A stretch of 13,233 bases of DNA. Source: Pseudomonadota bacterium (lineage in GTDB: Bacteria > Desulfobacterota > Desulfobulbia > Desulfobulbales > DAOVYS01). Of this stretch, positions 1 to 7,763 are shown in pieces. Position 1 is the stretch's first letter. Each line of letters opens with the position of its first letter. The stretch is from contig DAOVYS010000048.1 of NCBI GenBank assembly GCA_030635485.1, positions 1 to 13,233 on the forward strand, given 5' to 3'. The notes under the pieces were generated by a model that saw only the letters and a program-made list of their open reading frames with translations, was not told the origin of the DNA and did no database searches. The position numbers were made by a program, and so were the translations under genes.

Positions 1-563
1 CTTTTAAAATATTTTTCCGGATTCAGGCCATTCTCTTTCATCCATGCCCGTGGATATTTATACCCCCCTGTCGACTCTTTTGACCCGAATGCAAAGGATT
101 TTCCCTTTAAGGCGGAAAGCCTCAACAACCCGGATCCTTTTCTGGTAATCAGATACGAGCTGTAAGACAATTTGCCTGTCTTTTTCCATCTTACAGTTGC
201 GACATATCTCAATTCAGGATAAACCTCTTTTACCACGACATAGGGAGAAGCACCGAAAAATCCGATATCCAGTTCCCCTGCCGACATCCTTGTAATCATC
301 GCTTCATAATCCCTCAAGATAATAAGGCGCACCTCTCTATCCAGGACATCTTCCAGATATTCGACCATTTTTTCAAAACCAATTCGTGTGGATACCGGCC
401 CCCAATAAGGAGGCGCGGCAAAAATCAGCCCCCCGCGTGCATGGACCTCACTGATAATTGCATCATTTTTCAGTGCTATATCGCTCTCCGTTATTCCGGA
501 GTCATCCGCAATACAGATGGCGGCAAAAAAAATAAGAACAAAATTAAGCAGAAGTATTCGCAT
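1..563 (-). CDS. PhnD-like phosphate/phosphonate-type ABC transporter substrate-binding protein (3' end outside window)
   Basis: Reading the minus strand from ATG at 563-561 gives 187 residues without a stop up to the window edge, so the C-terminal part is missing. Residues 1-19 form a short hydrophobic signal peptide (MRILLLNFVLIFFAA). The body matches the periplasmic binding fold of the PhnD/phosphite/phosphonate family. It has an early strand with a PPYWGP turn (about 51-56), the hallmark ELDIGFFGASPYV segment (about 97-109) and a SKESTGGYKYP loop (161-171) where family members contact the ligand. These proteins deliver oxyanions to an ABC permease or act as sensing partners of kinases; the ligand cannot be read from this fragment. 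The gene is divergent from the hybrid kinase at 865/1008 and shares its 301-bp upstream region, so a sensory role is possible (inference). An AGGA lies 13 nt before the start, a weak ribosome site. Confidence 0.82.
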   Translation of the reverse strand, partial: MRILLLNFVLIFFAAICIADDSGITESDIALKNDAIISEVHARGGLIFAAPPYWGPVSTRIGFEKMVEYLEDVLDREVRLIILRDYEAMITRMSAGELDIGFFGASPYVVVKEVYPELRYVATVRWKKTGKLSYSSYLITRKGSGLLRLSALKGKSFAFGSKESTGGYKYPRAWMKENGLNPEKYFK

Positions 564-595
564 TGTGGTTTTCCAAGTCCTGATAATCAAAATTA

Positions 596-754
596 TGTAA
601 CTATTCAGCGGCACTCCATTAGGAAGGCGATCAGGTTGCCCAGCATACTGATGATGTATAGCTGATCAACCTGCTTGGTTCCCTATGAAGCGCTGCAAAA
701 TAGTTACAGTTCGGTGGGGTTAGCTATATTTCGGCATCATGCTGAATAGTTACA
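596..754. repeat. MITE-like palindromic element with 14-bp perfect terminal inverted repeats
   Basis: The ends TGTAACTATTCAGC (596-609) and GCTGAATAGTTACA (741-754) are perfect inverted repeats. AAATTA occurs directly outside both ends (590-595 and 755-760), as a 6-bp target duplication would, although the area is AT-rich. Inside is a long imperfect hairpin: GCACTCC/AGGAAGGCGATCAGGTTG on the left pairs with CAACCTGCTTGGTTCCCT/GAAGCGCTGC on the right, and a further AAAATAGTTACAG closes it at 697-709. It has no coding capacity. Related end sequences recur at 4974, 7759/7927 and 11098, and the hairpin core recurs at 5026-5078. It sits between two divergent genes and so may affect their promoters. 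Confidence 0.75.
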
Positions 755-864
755 AAATTATTAAATAATGCTACGATATTTCCACATTAAGCTCTACAAT
801 AGATATAAAAAATATGATAGCAGATAGAATAGAGAGAGTAAAAATTTAAAGGTAAGTCCTCAAA
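755..864. other. AT-rich leader upstream of the kinase block
   Basis: This is the rest of the divergent intergenic region after the repeat element. It is strongly AT-rich, with several TATAAA/TATGAT-like hexamers around 804-817. No -35/-10 pair has good spacing and no operator or conserved RNA could be made out. Confidence 0.3.
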
Positions 865-1011
865 ATGAACCGGCAGTCACTTGTAAAAAAGTTCATTGTC
901 TTATGCCTCCCCCTTGCGCTCTTGTCAGGCTTAGTCGGGATAACCGTGTTTGTGAAGGCGGCCAAGGAAACGGGCAACTCTTCTAGGAGCAGGGGGCCAT
1001 ATCGCCTATGA
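865..1011 (+). pseudogene. Remnant N-terminus of the hybrid kinase (signal anchor only)
   Basis: ATG at 865 opens a 48-residue frame that begins like a sensor kinase: MNRQSLVKKF, then one membrane helix (about residues 9-31, IVLCLPLALLSGLVGITVFV). It then runs out of homology and ends at TGA 1009-1011. The kinase frame overlaps this stop (ATG 1008). In that kinase frame the bases just upstream of 1008 still encode the tail of a PAS domain (NGQLF, stop, EQGAISP), where family members normally have LFWEQ or a close variant. The TAG at 984-986 therefore looks like a mutated TGG. The simplest reading is that the periplasmic sensor and the front of the PAS domain were deleted, joining the anchor to the kinase out of frame. 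It could still be translated as a short membrane peptide coupled to the kinase. I treat it as a broken 5' end. Confidence 0.7.
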
Positions 1012-3257
1012 AAAATCTGAAAGGCAAGATGTCGGGTTTTATAGCGGTCAAGGAAGATATTACCGAGAAAAAAAACTATGAACAGGAATTGAGACGCCTT
1101 GGATCATTTCCAGAGGACAATCCGAACGTGGTTGTTGAGATGGACCTGGAATCAGGTGTCACATATATGAATCCTACCTGCCAAAAAAGATTCCCGGAGA
1201 TAAAGGAGAAGTACCGTAACCATCCCCTGTTCAAAAAAATTCCCGCCCTTATCCCATTGTTTTTAAAAGGCGAAATCGAAAAAATTGAAGACGAGATATC
1301 CGTAGATGACAAAATATTTGAGCGGATAATAAAATTCGTCCCGCACGGGAAAATCATCCGGGTTTATGCGGTGGACATCACTCACCACAAAGAGGTGGAA
1401 AAGGAGCTGCTTATAACCACCCAAAAGGCTGAGGAGGCCAACAGGCTGAAGAGCGAGTTCCTGACCAACATGAGCCATGAAATCCGCACTCCCATGAATG
1501 TGATTATGGGTTTTACCGACATACTGCTCATGGATGAGTCTAATCCGGAACGTAAGGAGCATCTTGAGGTCATCCAGCGTGCCGGCGAAAACTTACTGAA
1601 TCTTATTAACAAAATACTTGACTTTTCCAAGATTGAGGCAGGTGTCTTCGACGTGGCAAACGAGGTCTTTTCACTACACCAGGCGCTGGAAAATATACGT
1701 GACATATTTCAGGACAAGAGCAAAAAAGCAGGTGTCACCTTCCGGATGGAGATCCCGGATTCCCTGCCGACAGGCGTTAGAGGAGACGAGCACCGACTGA
1801 ATCAGATGCTCCTGAATCTCGTGGGCAATGCATTCAAGTTTACAAAACAGGGCTCTGTTTCCTTAAAATGCAGGTATGAAAACGGGACTGCGGCCATAAT
1901 GGTCACAGACACCGGTATCGGTATACCGAAAGACAAGTTAGATTCCATCTTTTCACCGTTCATGCAGGTTGACGCCTCAACTACACGCATATACGGTGGT
2001 ACGGGCCTGGGACTCAGTATCACGAAACGGCTCGCTGAGCTCATGGGTGGGACAATTTCAGTAAAAAGCAAAGAGGGAGCCGGTTCCTCGTTCACCCTGA
2101 CGCTCCCGCTGCCCGAGGCGTCGGGAGTACAATTTGACACATCTTCCCCGCGCCCTGAAAAAACGATATCTGAAGGAACAACAATTGTTGAAAAGTGGTT
2201 TGCAACAGGCAGGGACATCTTTAATACCACGGAATATACGCGTATATGCATCTCAAATCTCCCTGACAAGATTTCACGCCTCAAAGATGCTGTCTTTGAC
2301 CAGAACAGGGAGGACATCCACTTTATTGTGCATGACCTGAAGGGATCGACCGGGAATCTTGGAATGAATGAGATTTTTGAGATCGCGTCGGAGATCAACG
2401 ATCTGGTCATAAAGGAGCCGCTTGACATGCCCAGGATCAGGCCGCTTTCCCATAGAATCGAAGAAATTGTCTCATCCATTCCAGCCTCCTACTTTACTTT
2501 CAAAACTCCTGATTTCCGGCAATCTCACGAAAATGAAACGGATTTCAAGATACTGGTTGCTGAAGACAACGATTTGAACCAGCGCCTGATGGTAAACCTT
2601 ATTGAAAGGGTGAACCTGGGGACGGACCTGGCGTCAAACGGCAAAGAGGCACTTGAAATGCTTGGGCGCACAAAATACGACCTGCTCTTTCTGGACATGC
2701 AGATGCCTGTCATGGACGGCATGGAAACCATATCCAAGATCAGAACAGATGAAAATTTAAGAGACCTGCACGTAATCGCCCTCACAGGCCATACCATGAA
2801 AGGCGCTGCGGACAGATATATCAAAGCAGGATGCAATGACTACCTTGCAAAGCCGATTGACAGGCATAAATTTTTTGACCGGATTAACACTCTTGTGGCC
2901 AAAAAGCTTAAACAAGAGATGGGGAAAAAAATCAGTGCTAAGGGTAAAGGCCATGAATCCGCAGATCATATGAACGGCGGTTTTCAACTGACTGCCGGGC
3001 AGGTCGAGCGGATTGAGGCGGTAGTGTCAGGCCTTAAGACAAACATGAGGATCTTTAAGCCCGACGAGGTGAAAATTCTAGCGGATTCCCTGTCAAAATT
3101 TTCTAATGAAACAGGGATCCCCCATATCAGGGAGCAATTATACAGTGCGGTTAAATCATTTGATGATCAGGTCCTCATGCCGGTCATCTCGAGACTGGAG
3201 GCGTTAATACATGAGCAGACCGAATCAGGATCGAAAAAGCAAGATACTGATAGTTGA
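1008..3257 (+). CDS. Hybrid sensor histidine kinase (PAS-HisKA-HATPase-HPt-REC), 5'-truncated
   Basis: The 749 residues start inside the tail of a PAS/PAC domain (GFIAVKEDITEKK, 11-23). A second PAS-like domain follows (about 28-125), then a coiled linker and HisKA with the H-box MSHEIRTPMN (phospho-acceptor His157). The HATPase_c domain has N-box GNAFKF (Asn274), G1 DTGIGIP (Asp301) and G2 YGGTGLGL (329-336). Next comes an HPt-like helical domain with HDLKGSTGNLG (His442), then a REC domain (about 514-630) with phospho-Asp563 in LFLDMQMP and the usual ALTG and AKPID. The last ~100 residues are helical and unassigned. All catalytic residues are intact, but there is no membrane segment or extracellular sensor in this frame, so it would be cytosolic if translated from 1008. 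A GGGGG run 11 nt upstream could support that start. It overlaps the next gene by 47 bp, which indicates co-translation with the HD-GYP regulator. Confidence 0.88.
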   Translation: MKNLKGKMSGFIAVKEDITEKKNYEQELRRLGSFPEDNPNVVVEMDLESGVTYMNPTCQKRFPEIKEKYRNHPLFKKIPALIPLFLKGEIEKIEDEISVDDKIFERIIKFVPHGKIIRVYAVDITHHKEVEKELLITTQKAEEANRLKSEFLTNMSHEIRTPMNVIMGFTDILLMDESNPERKEHLEVIQRAGENLLNLINKILDFSKIEAGVFDVANEVFSLHQALENIRDIFQDKSKKAGVTFRMEIPDSLPTGVRGDEHRLNQMLLNLVGNAFKFTKQGSVSLKCRYENGTAAIMVTDTGIGIPKDKLDSIFSPFMQVDASTTRIYGGTGLGLSITKRLAELMGGTISVKSKEGAGSSFTLTLPLPEASGVQFDTSSPRPEKTISEGTTIVEKWFATGRDIFNTTEYTRICISNLPDKISRLKDAVFDQNREDIHFIVHDLKGSTGNLGMNEIFEIASEINDLVIKEPLDMPRIRPLSHRIEEIVSSIPASYFTFKTPDFRQSHENETDFKILVAEDNDLNQRLMVNLIERVNLGTDLASNGKEALEMLGRTKYDLLFLDMQMPVMDGMETISKIRTDENLRDLHVIALTGHTMKGAADRYIKAGCNDYLAKPIDRHKFFDRINTLVAKKLKQEMGKKISAKGKGHESADHMNGGFQLTAGQVERIEAVVSGLKTNMRIFKPDEVKILADSLSKFSNETGIPHIREQLYSAVKSFDDQVLMPVISRLEALIHEQTESGSKKQDTDS

Positions 3258-4281
3258 CGATATTTCCGCGAACAGAAGGCTTATTGCAGATATCCTCTAT
3301 AATACAGGGAATTACAACATCATGACAGCTGCGGACGGCATGGCGACTATCGAGGCAATCGAGGTCGATCTTCCGGATCTTGTCCTTCTGGACATCATGA
3401 TGCCTGGGATGGATGGATACGAGGTTGCCCGGATATTAAAGGGAAAGGAGGCGACCCGTGACGTCCCGATAATTTTCATTACCGCAAAGACCGACCTTGA
3501 GAGCAAGATTGCCGCCTTTGAGCACGGCGGAATCGACTACATTACCAAGCCCTTCAACCGGCATGAACTCCTGGCCAGAGTCGGTGCGCATGTTCAATTG
3601 AAGAACCTGCAGGACGACATGAGGGAAAAAAACAGGATGCTGGAAGACAGGGAAATTCATCTAGTTCACCTTGTGGATGAAAAGACAAAAAAAATAGAAG
3701 AGGTGACTCATGCCCTGGTAACCGCACTTGAAGACGCGAATCTGGCAAATGATGACGACACGGGAAACCACATCAAGCGGGTAAGCGGTTACTCGGCGGT
3801 TCTGGCCGAATCCCTTGGTCACGAGAGTCAATTCGTGAAACGGATCAAACTGTTTTCATCCCTCCATGACGTAGGCAAAGTCGGCATCTCGGACTTTATC
3901 CTGAAAAAACCGGGTAAATACACGCCTGAGGAATTTGAGCAGATGAAGAAGCATGTCGAGATCGGGGGGCGGATGCTTGAGAACAAAGTTCTTGACCCGA
4001 TGGCGAGAAGTATTGCAATGTATCATCATGAAAAATGGGCCGGTAACGGCTACCTAGCAGGATTGGCGGGTGAAGACATACCGATTGAAGCCAGGATTGT
4101 TGCGCTTGCGGATGTGTTTGACGCGCTGACCACAAAGAGAGTTTACAAGGAACCATTTTCCATTGAAAAAACGGAAAAGATCCTCTCGGAAGAACGGGGC
4201 CGTCACTTTGATCCACAGGTCGTAGATGCATATTTTGACGCAAGAGACACAATACACTGGATTATGAAAAAACTTGTTTAG
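3211..4281 (+). CDS. Response regulator with REC and HD-GYP domains (probable c-di-GMP phosphodiesterase)
   Basis: The 356 residues comprise an N-terminal REC domain (10-125; acidic pair Asp16-Asp17, phospho-Asp61 in LLDIMMPGMDG, Lys113 in TKPF), a coiled-coil linker (about 128-165) and an HD-GYP domain (about 166-350). Metal ligands of the family are visible: HIKRV, HDVGK (His219-Asp220), MKKHVEIG, YHHE (His272-His273) and LADVFDALT. The signature is degenerate. The usual HHExWDGxGYP reads HHEKWAGNGYL, with Ala at the usual Asp/Asn position and Leu282 in place of Pro. The metal centre looks complete, so hydrolysis of c-di-GMP to pGpG or GMP is plausible but not assured. The start lies inside the kinase gene, with GGAGG 9 nt upstream (3197-3201). 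The tight overlap makes the kinase its likely phosphodonor. Confidence 0.9.
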   Translation: MSRPNQDRKSKILIVDDISANRRLIADILYNTGNYNIMTAADGMATIEAIEVDLPDLVLLDIMMPGMDGYEVARILKGKEATRDVPIIFITAKTDLESKIAAFEHGGIDYITKPFNRHELLARVGAHVQLKNLQDDMREKNRMLEDREIHLVHLVDEKTKKIEEVTHALVTALEDANLANDDDTGNHIKRVSGYSAVLAESLGHESQFVKRIKLFSSLHDVGKVGISDFILKKPGKYTPEEFEQMKKHVEIGGRMLENKVLDPMARSIAMYHHEKWAGNGYLAGLAGEDIPIEARIVALADVFDALTTKRVYKEPFSIEKTEKILSEERGRHFDPQVVDAYFDARDTIHWIMKKLV

Positions 4282-4321
4282 AGTGGGGATGATTTTAATT
4301 TAAGATCAAGGAGGGGGATAA

Positions 4322-4978
4322 ATGTCGGAAAAATTGAAAGGCGCTTTTGTTCAGAGGGATAAAAAATCTTATGCTGTGGTGCCCAGGACTCCCATGGGCA
4401 TGATAACGCCCGATATTTTGGAAAATTTGGCAGGAGTAGCGCGTAAATATGAGATTCCGATTATTAAAATTACCTCTGGTCAGCGTATCGCACTGGTGGG
4501 GCTGAAACCGGAAATCATTGATGATGTATGGAAAGAACTCGGCATGGACGTCGGACCCGCCAGTGAATTGTGCGTCCATTATGTGCAGGCATGCCCAGGC
4601 AATGCCGTATGCAAGTTCGGCTTACGGGATTCACTGGGGTTAGGCGGCAAACTGGAAGAGCTCTTCGTTGGCATGGAACTTCCCGCAAAGGTCAAGATCG
4701 GTGTCTCCGGCTGCCCGCTTAATTGCGGTGAAGGATATATGCGGGATCTCGGCGCATTTGGAAAGAAATCGGGTTGGACCGTAATGTTTGGAGGCAACTC
4801 GGGAGGCAGACCCAGGATCGGTGATGTAATCGCTGAAAAGATGAATGAAGATGAGGTCATTGACCTTGCCAAGAGGTGTTTTGAGTATTACGGGAATAAT
4901 GGTAAAAATAAAGAGAGAACAGCCCGTTTTATCAACCGGATCGGTATTGAGGAATTCAAGAAGGCTGTTCTATTGTAA
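4322..4978 (+). CDS. Small (assimilatory-type) siroheme/[4Fe-4S] sulfite reductase
   Basis: The 218-residue protein belongs to the nitrite/sulfite reductase siroheme superfamily but is a single short unit, the size of the low-molecular-weight sulfite reductase known from Desulfovibrio. A ferredoxin-like half domain (about 1-70; PRTPMGMITPDIL, TSGQRIALVGL) is followed by the siroheme-[4Fe-4S] half. The cluster cysteines follow the family pattern C-x5-C (Cys91, Cys97 in ACPGNAVCKFG) and C-x3-C (Cys131, Cys135 in SGCPLNCGE). It should reduce sulfite, or nitrite, in the cytoplasm with an unidentified electron donor. The physiological role of this small form is unsettled. A strong GGAGGGGG precedes the ATG. 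The gap to the upstream regulator is only 40 bp with no terminator visible, so it may be transcribed with the signalling genes. Its TAA stop lies within a repeat end (4974-4987). Confidence 0.88.
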   Translation: MSEKLKGAFVQRDKKSYAVVPRTPMGMITPDILENLAGVARKYEIPIIKITSGQRIALVGLKPEIIDDVWKELGMDVGPASELCVHYVQACPGNAVCKFGLRDSLGLGGKLEELFVGMELPAKVKIGVSGCPLNCGEGYMRDLGAFGKKSGWTVMFGGNSGGRPRIGDVIAEKMNEDEVIDLAKRCFEYYGNNGKNKERTARFINRIGIEEFKKAVLL

Positions 4979-4987
4979 ATATTCGGC
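4974..4987 (+). repeat. Solo copy of the TGTAAATATTCGGC repeat end, overlapping a stop codon
   Basis: TGTAAATATTCGGC here equals the end found on the minus strand at 11098-11085 and differs at two positions from the 596 and 7759 copies. The TAA stop of the sulfite reductase (4976-4978) is part of it. No matching right end is seen before the copper chaperone gene, although a hairpin of related core sequence follows at 5015-5089. Confidence 0.55.
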
Positions 4988-5014
4988 TTGATCCCGGAAA
5001 ATAGCTAGAACCAC

Positions 5015-5089
5015 AAAAATGTTTGGCAGCGCTTCACAGGGAGGTGAGCAGGCTGATCGCCTTCCTGTGGAGTGCTGGCAAACATTTTT
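5015..5089 (+). repeat. Long hairpin repeat in the leader of the copper operon
   Basis: A 30-bp stem (5015-5044 with 5060-5089) surrounds a 15-nt loop. There is one G-G mismatch, three G-U pairs if transcribed, and the rest are Watson-Crick pairs. The descending arm ends in TTTTTT (5085-5090), as in an intrinsic terminator. The Shine-Dalgarno AAGGAGG of the chaperone starts at 5095, only five bases after the stem. The GCGCTTCACAGGGAGG...CTTCCTGTGGAGTGC core is the reverse complement, with differences, of the core at 607-695, so this is a member of a dispersed family. It could terminate sulfite reductase transcripts, attenuate copZ-copA, or simply be an inserted repeat. Confidence 0.75.
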
Positions 5090-5106
5090 TCTATAAGGAG
5101 GTGCTG

Positions 5107-5310
5107 ATGGAGAAACAAACATTTACAATTCCGAACATCAGCTGTGGTCATTGCGTCAATAGTGTCAAGGAAGAACTTTCCGAACTTGACGGTGTGGCAA
5201 AGGTCGAGGGCGACGCCCAAAAAAAGAAAATTACGGTTGAGTGGGAAGCCCCGGCAACTGATGAAAAAATCAGGGATAAGCTGAAAGAGATCAACTATCC
5301 CGCAGCCTGA
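5107..5310 (+). CDS. CopZ-like heavy-metal-associated (HMA) copper chaperone
   Basis: The 67-residue protein is a single HMA ferredoxin-like domain with the metal motif SCGHC near the N-terminus (Cys13 and Cys16, in ISCGHCVNS) and the usual beta-alpha-beta spacing ([26 protein letters not shown]). Such proteins bind Cu+ between the two cysteines and hand it to CopA in the cytoplasm. ATG 5107 is chosen because AAGGAGG lies at 5095-5101, six bases before it. An in-frame ATG at 5023 falls inside the hairpin and would add residues foreign to the family. The gap to copA is 11 bp, so the pair is almost certainly one operon. No copper-responsive operator (CueR or CsoR type) could be recognised upstream. 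Confidence 0.88.
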   Translation: MEKQTFTIPNISCGHCVNSVKEELSELDGVAKVEGDAQKKKITVEWEAPATDEKIRDKLKEINYPAA

Positions 5311-5321
5311 CGTCCCATCCC

Positions 5322-7763
5322 ATGGATCACCTGAAAGTCACCCTGCCCATAACCGGGATGACATGCGCCAACTGCGCATCAAACATTGAAAGGTCCGTCA
5401 AAAAACTGGACGGCATGGCGGAGACATCCGTCAATTTCGCATCCGAACAGCTGATTGCCCGGTTTGACCCAAAACAACTTCGTCTGGCCGACGTTGTGGA
5501 AAAGATCCGCAGCCTCGGTTTCAAGGTCGTCACCACAAAGGTCGAGTTCCCTGTCTCAGGCATGACGTGCGCAAACTGCGCCATGAATATTGAAAAAACC
5601 CTGAACAGACTGCCGGGCGTTATCAGTGTGTCCGCCAATTTCGGAGCTGAACGGGTTTCAATTGAATTCACCCCTTCTGTTTCCAACATGGGCGATATTA
5701 AGTCCGCAATCGAAAAGGCAGGTTTCACTCCAATCCGCCCTGATGATGAGGTTGATGAGGAAGATGCGGAGGCGACAGCACGGGCCGCCGAGACCAGGGA
5801 TCAGACGAAAAAATTCATTGTTGGAGTTATATTTGCCCTGCCCCTCTTTTTGATCAGTATGGGCCGTGATTTCCATATGACCGGGGCCTGGAGCCATGCG
5901 GCCTGGGTAAACTGGTTTTTCCTGGCCCTTGCAACGCCGGTCCAGTTTTATACTGGTTGGGATTACTACATCGGGGCGGCAAAAAACCTGAAAAACAAAA
6001 CCGCGAACATGGATGTCCTTGTGTCCATGGGATCATCGGTCGCCTACTTCTATTCATTTTTTGTCCTTATCTTTCCAGAACTGGGCGCCCATGTCTATTT
6101 TGAGACGTCCGCCGTAATAATCACACTTATAAAACTGGGCAAGTTGCTCGAATCGCGCACAAAATCCAGGACCGGCGGCGCGATCCGCAGGCTAATGGAT
6201 TTTACTCCCAAGACGGCTACCTTAATTGAACACGGAGTTGAAAAAGAGGTTCCCTTAAAGCAGGTTATAACCGGCCACACCCTGATTGTCCGTCCCGGAG
6301 AACGGATACCGGTTGACGGGGTGATTATTGCCGGAGAATCATCGGTTGATGAGTCTATGCTGACAGGTGAACCGCTGCCCGTTGACAAACAGACGGATGA
6401 TATGGTCGTTGGAGGGACCATAAACAGGGACGGAGTCCTCACCATTACCGCAACACGGGTGGGTCGGGAAACGGCCCTTGCCCAGATAATCCGCCTGGTA
6501 AGGGAGGCCCAGGGGAGCAAGGCCCCTGTTCAGGCATTGGCAGACCGGGTTGCATCAATATTTGTTCCAACGGTAATTGCCGTTGCGTTATTCACTTTTG
6601 GAATATGGTGGGGAGTAACAGGTGAATTTGTCCCGGCCATGACCAGGCTGGTTGCGGTACTCGTAATCGCCTGCCCATGCGCACTGGGCCTTGCCACGCC
6701 AACTGCAATCATGGCTGGAACCGGGAAAGGCGCTGAAAGCGGCGTGCTCTTCAAAAACAGCGATGCACTGGAAACGGCAACCAGACTCGATACAATGGTC
6801 CTGGACAAAACCGGCACTATAACAGAGGGGAAACCGGCTGTTTTCGACATCATCTTTTTTGAGTCTGTTTGCGCGAACCGGGAAGATTTGTTAAAAACGG
6901 CCGCCTCGGCTGAAAAGGGATCCGAACATGGCCTGGGCAAGGCAATTGTATCCGAAGCAGAGACCCGTGGACTCACACTTTTTGCGGTTGAGGATTTCAA
7001 GGCCTCGGGAGGACTCGGAATCCAGGCGAGATTGGAGGGCAGGCTGGTCAGAGTCGGGAAGCCGGGGTGGTTTATGGAATCCGGCATCAATCTCGAAAAG
7101 ATCACTGATACTATCAGCACTCTTCAATCCCAGGGGAAAACCGTGATGGTTGTCGTGATTGAAAACGAACCAGCGGGCCTGATCGCGGTTGCGGACACAA
7201 TAAAGGCCGATTCAGAAGAAGGGATCAGACAACTCAAGGAGCAGGGCCTTTCCATAATCATGCTCACAGGCGACAATTACGCCACAGCCAGGTCCATTGC
7301 AGCAGGACTTTTAATCGACGAGGTCATTGCAGAGGTTCGGCCCGAAGAAAAATCCGCCCAGATCAAGGCTCTTCAGAAACAAGAGAAAAGGGTCGGAATG
7401 GTCGGAGACGGTATAAACGATGCACCGGCCCTGGCTCAGGCTGAAGTGGGCTTTGCGATCGGGACAGGCACGGACGTTGCCATTGAAACAGCGGGCATTA
7501 TTCTGTCAAGCGGCAGTCTGACCGGTGTATCCCGTGCAATAAGACTCAGCAAGGCAACAATGCACATAATACGGCAAAACCTCTTTTTCGCATTTTTTTA
7601 TAACATCATCCTGATACCCCTTGCTGCCGGAGTGCTGGCCCCGTTTGGCTCCCTGCCCTATTTTCTGAGAGAGCTTCACCCGATTCTGGCTGCCCTTGCC
7701 ATGGCAATGAGCAGTATTTCCGTGGTAACCAACAGCCTGCGCCTTTCTAAAATGAAATTGTAA
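5322..7763 (+). CDS. copA: Cu+-exporting P1B-type ATPase CopA
   Basis: The 813-residue P-type ATPase couples ATP hydrolysis to Cu+ export across the inner membrane. It has two N-terminal HMA domains with GMTCANC (Cys15/18 and Cys83/86) and then the membrane helices. The actuator loop carries TGE (348-350), and the transport motif CPC is at 451-453 in [14 protein letters not shown]. The phosphorylation site DKTGT has Asp495, the nucleotide-domain His is His536, and GDGIND begins near 695. The last two helices carry Tyr760-Asn761 and M794-x2-SS (797-798). The CPC, YN and MxxSS set is the Cu+ (P1B-1) signature. One oddity is that the SEHP motif reads SEHG (Gly537). No clear Shine-Dalgarno precedes ATG 5322, so coupling to the chaperone gene 11 bp upstream is likely. 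Its TAA stop is formed within a repeat end. Confidence 0.95.
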   Translation: MDHLKVTLPITGMTCANCASNIERSVKKLDGMAETSVNFASEQLIARFDPKQLRLADVVEKIRSLGFKVVTTKVEFPVSGMTCANCAMNIEKTLNRLPGVISVSANFGAERVSIEFTPSVSNMGDIKSAIEKAGFTPIRPDDEVDEEDAEATARAAETRDQTKKFIVGVIFALPLFLISMGRDFHMTGAWSHAAWVNWFFLALATPVQFYTGWDYYIGAAKNLKNKTANMDVLVSMGSSVAYFYSFFVLIFPELGAHVYFETSAVIITLIKLGKLLESRTKSRTGGAIRRLMDFTPKTATLIEHGVEKEVPLKQVITGHTLIVRPGERIPVDGVIIAGESSVDESMLTGEPLPVDKQTDDMVVGGTINRDGVLTITATRVGRETALAQIIRLVREAQGSKAPVQALADRVASIFVPTVIAVALFTFGIWWGVTGEFVPAMTRLVAVLVIACPCALGLATPTAIMAGTGKGAESGVLFKNSDALETATRLDTMVLDKTGTITEGKPAVFDIIFFESVCANREDLLKTAASAEKGSEHGLGKAIVSEAETRGLTLFAVEDFKASGGLGIQARLEGRLVRVGKPGWFMESGINLEKITDTISTLQSQGKTVMVVVIENEPAGLIAVADTIKADSEEGIRQLKEQGLSIIMLTGDNYATARSIAAGLLIDEVIAEVRPEEKSAQIKALQKQEKRVGMVGDGINDAPALAQAEVGFAIGTGTDVAIETAGIILSSGSLTGVSRAIRLSKATMHIIRQNLFFAFFYNIILIPLAAGVLAPFGSLPYFLRELHPILAALAMAMSSISVVTNSLRLSKMKL

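Noticed and set aside
441..665. 74-codon plus-strand frame across the binding-protein start and the repeat
   Set aside because: It is antisense to the signal peptide region and runs through the palindromic repeat; the composition is low-complexity.
1802..2479. 225-codon open frame on the minus strand inside the kinase
   Set aside because: It is the complement of the HATPase/HPt coding region, has no recognisable domain and no ribosome site.
5023..5106. Earlier start for the copper chaperone at 5023
   Set aside because: The added residues come from the hairpin repeat, and a strong AAGGAGG precedes ATG 5107.
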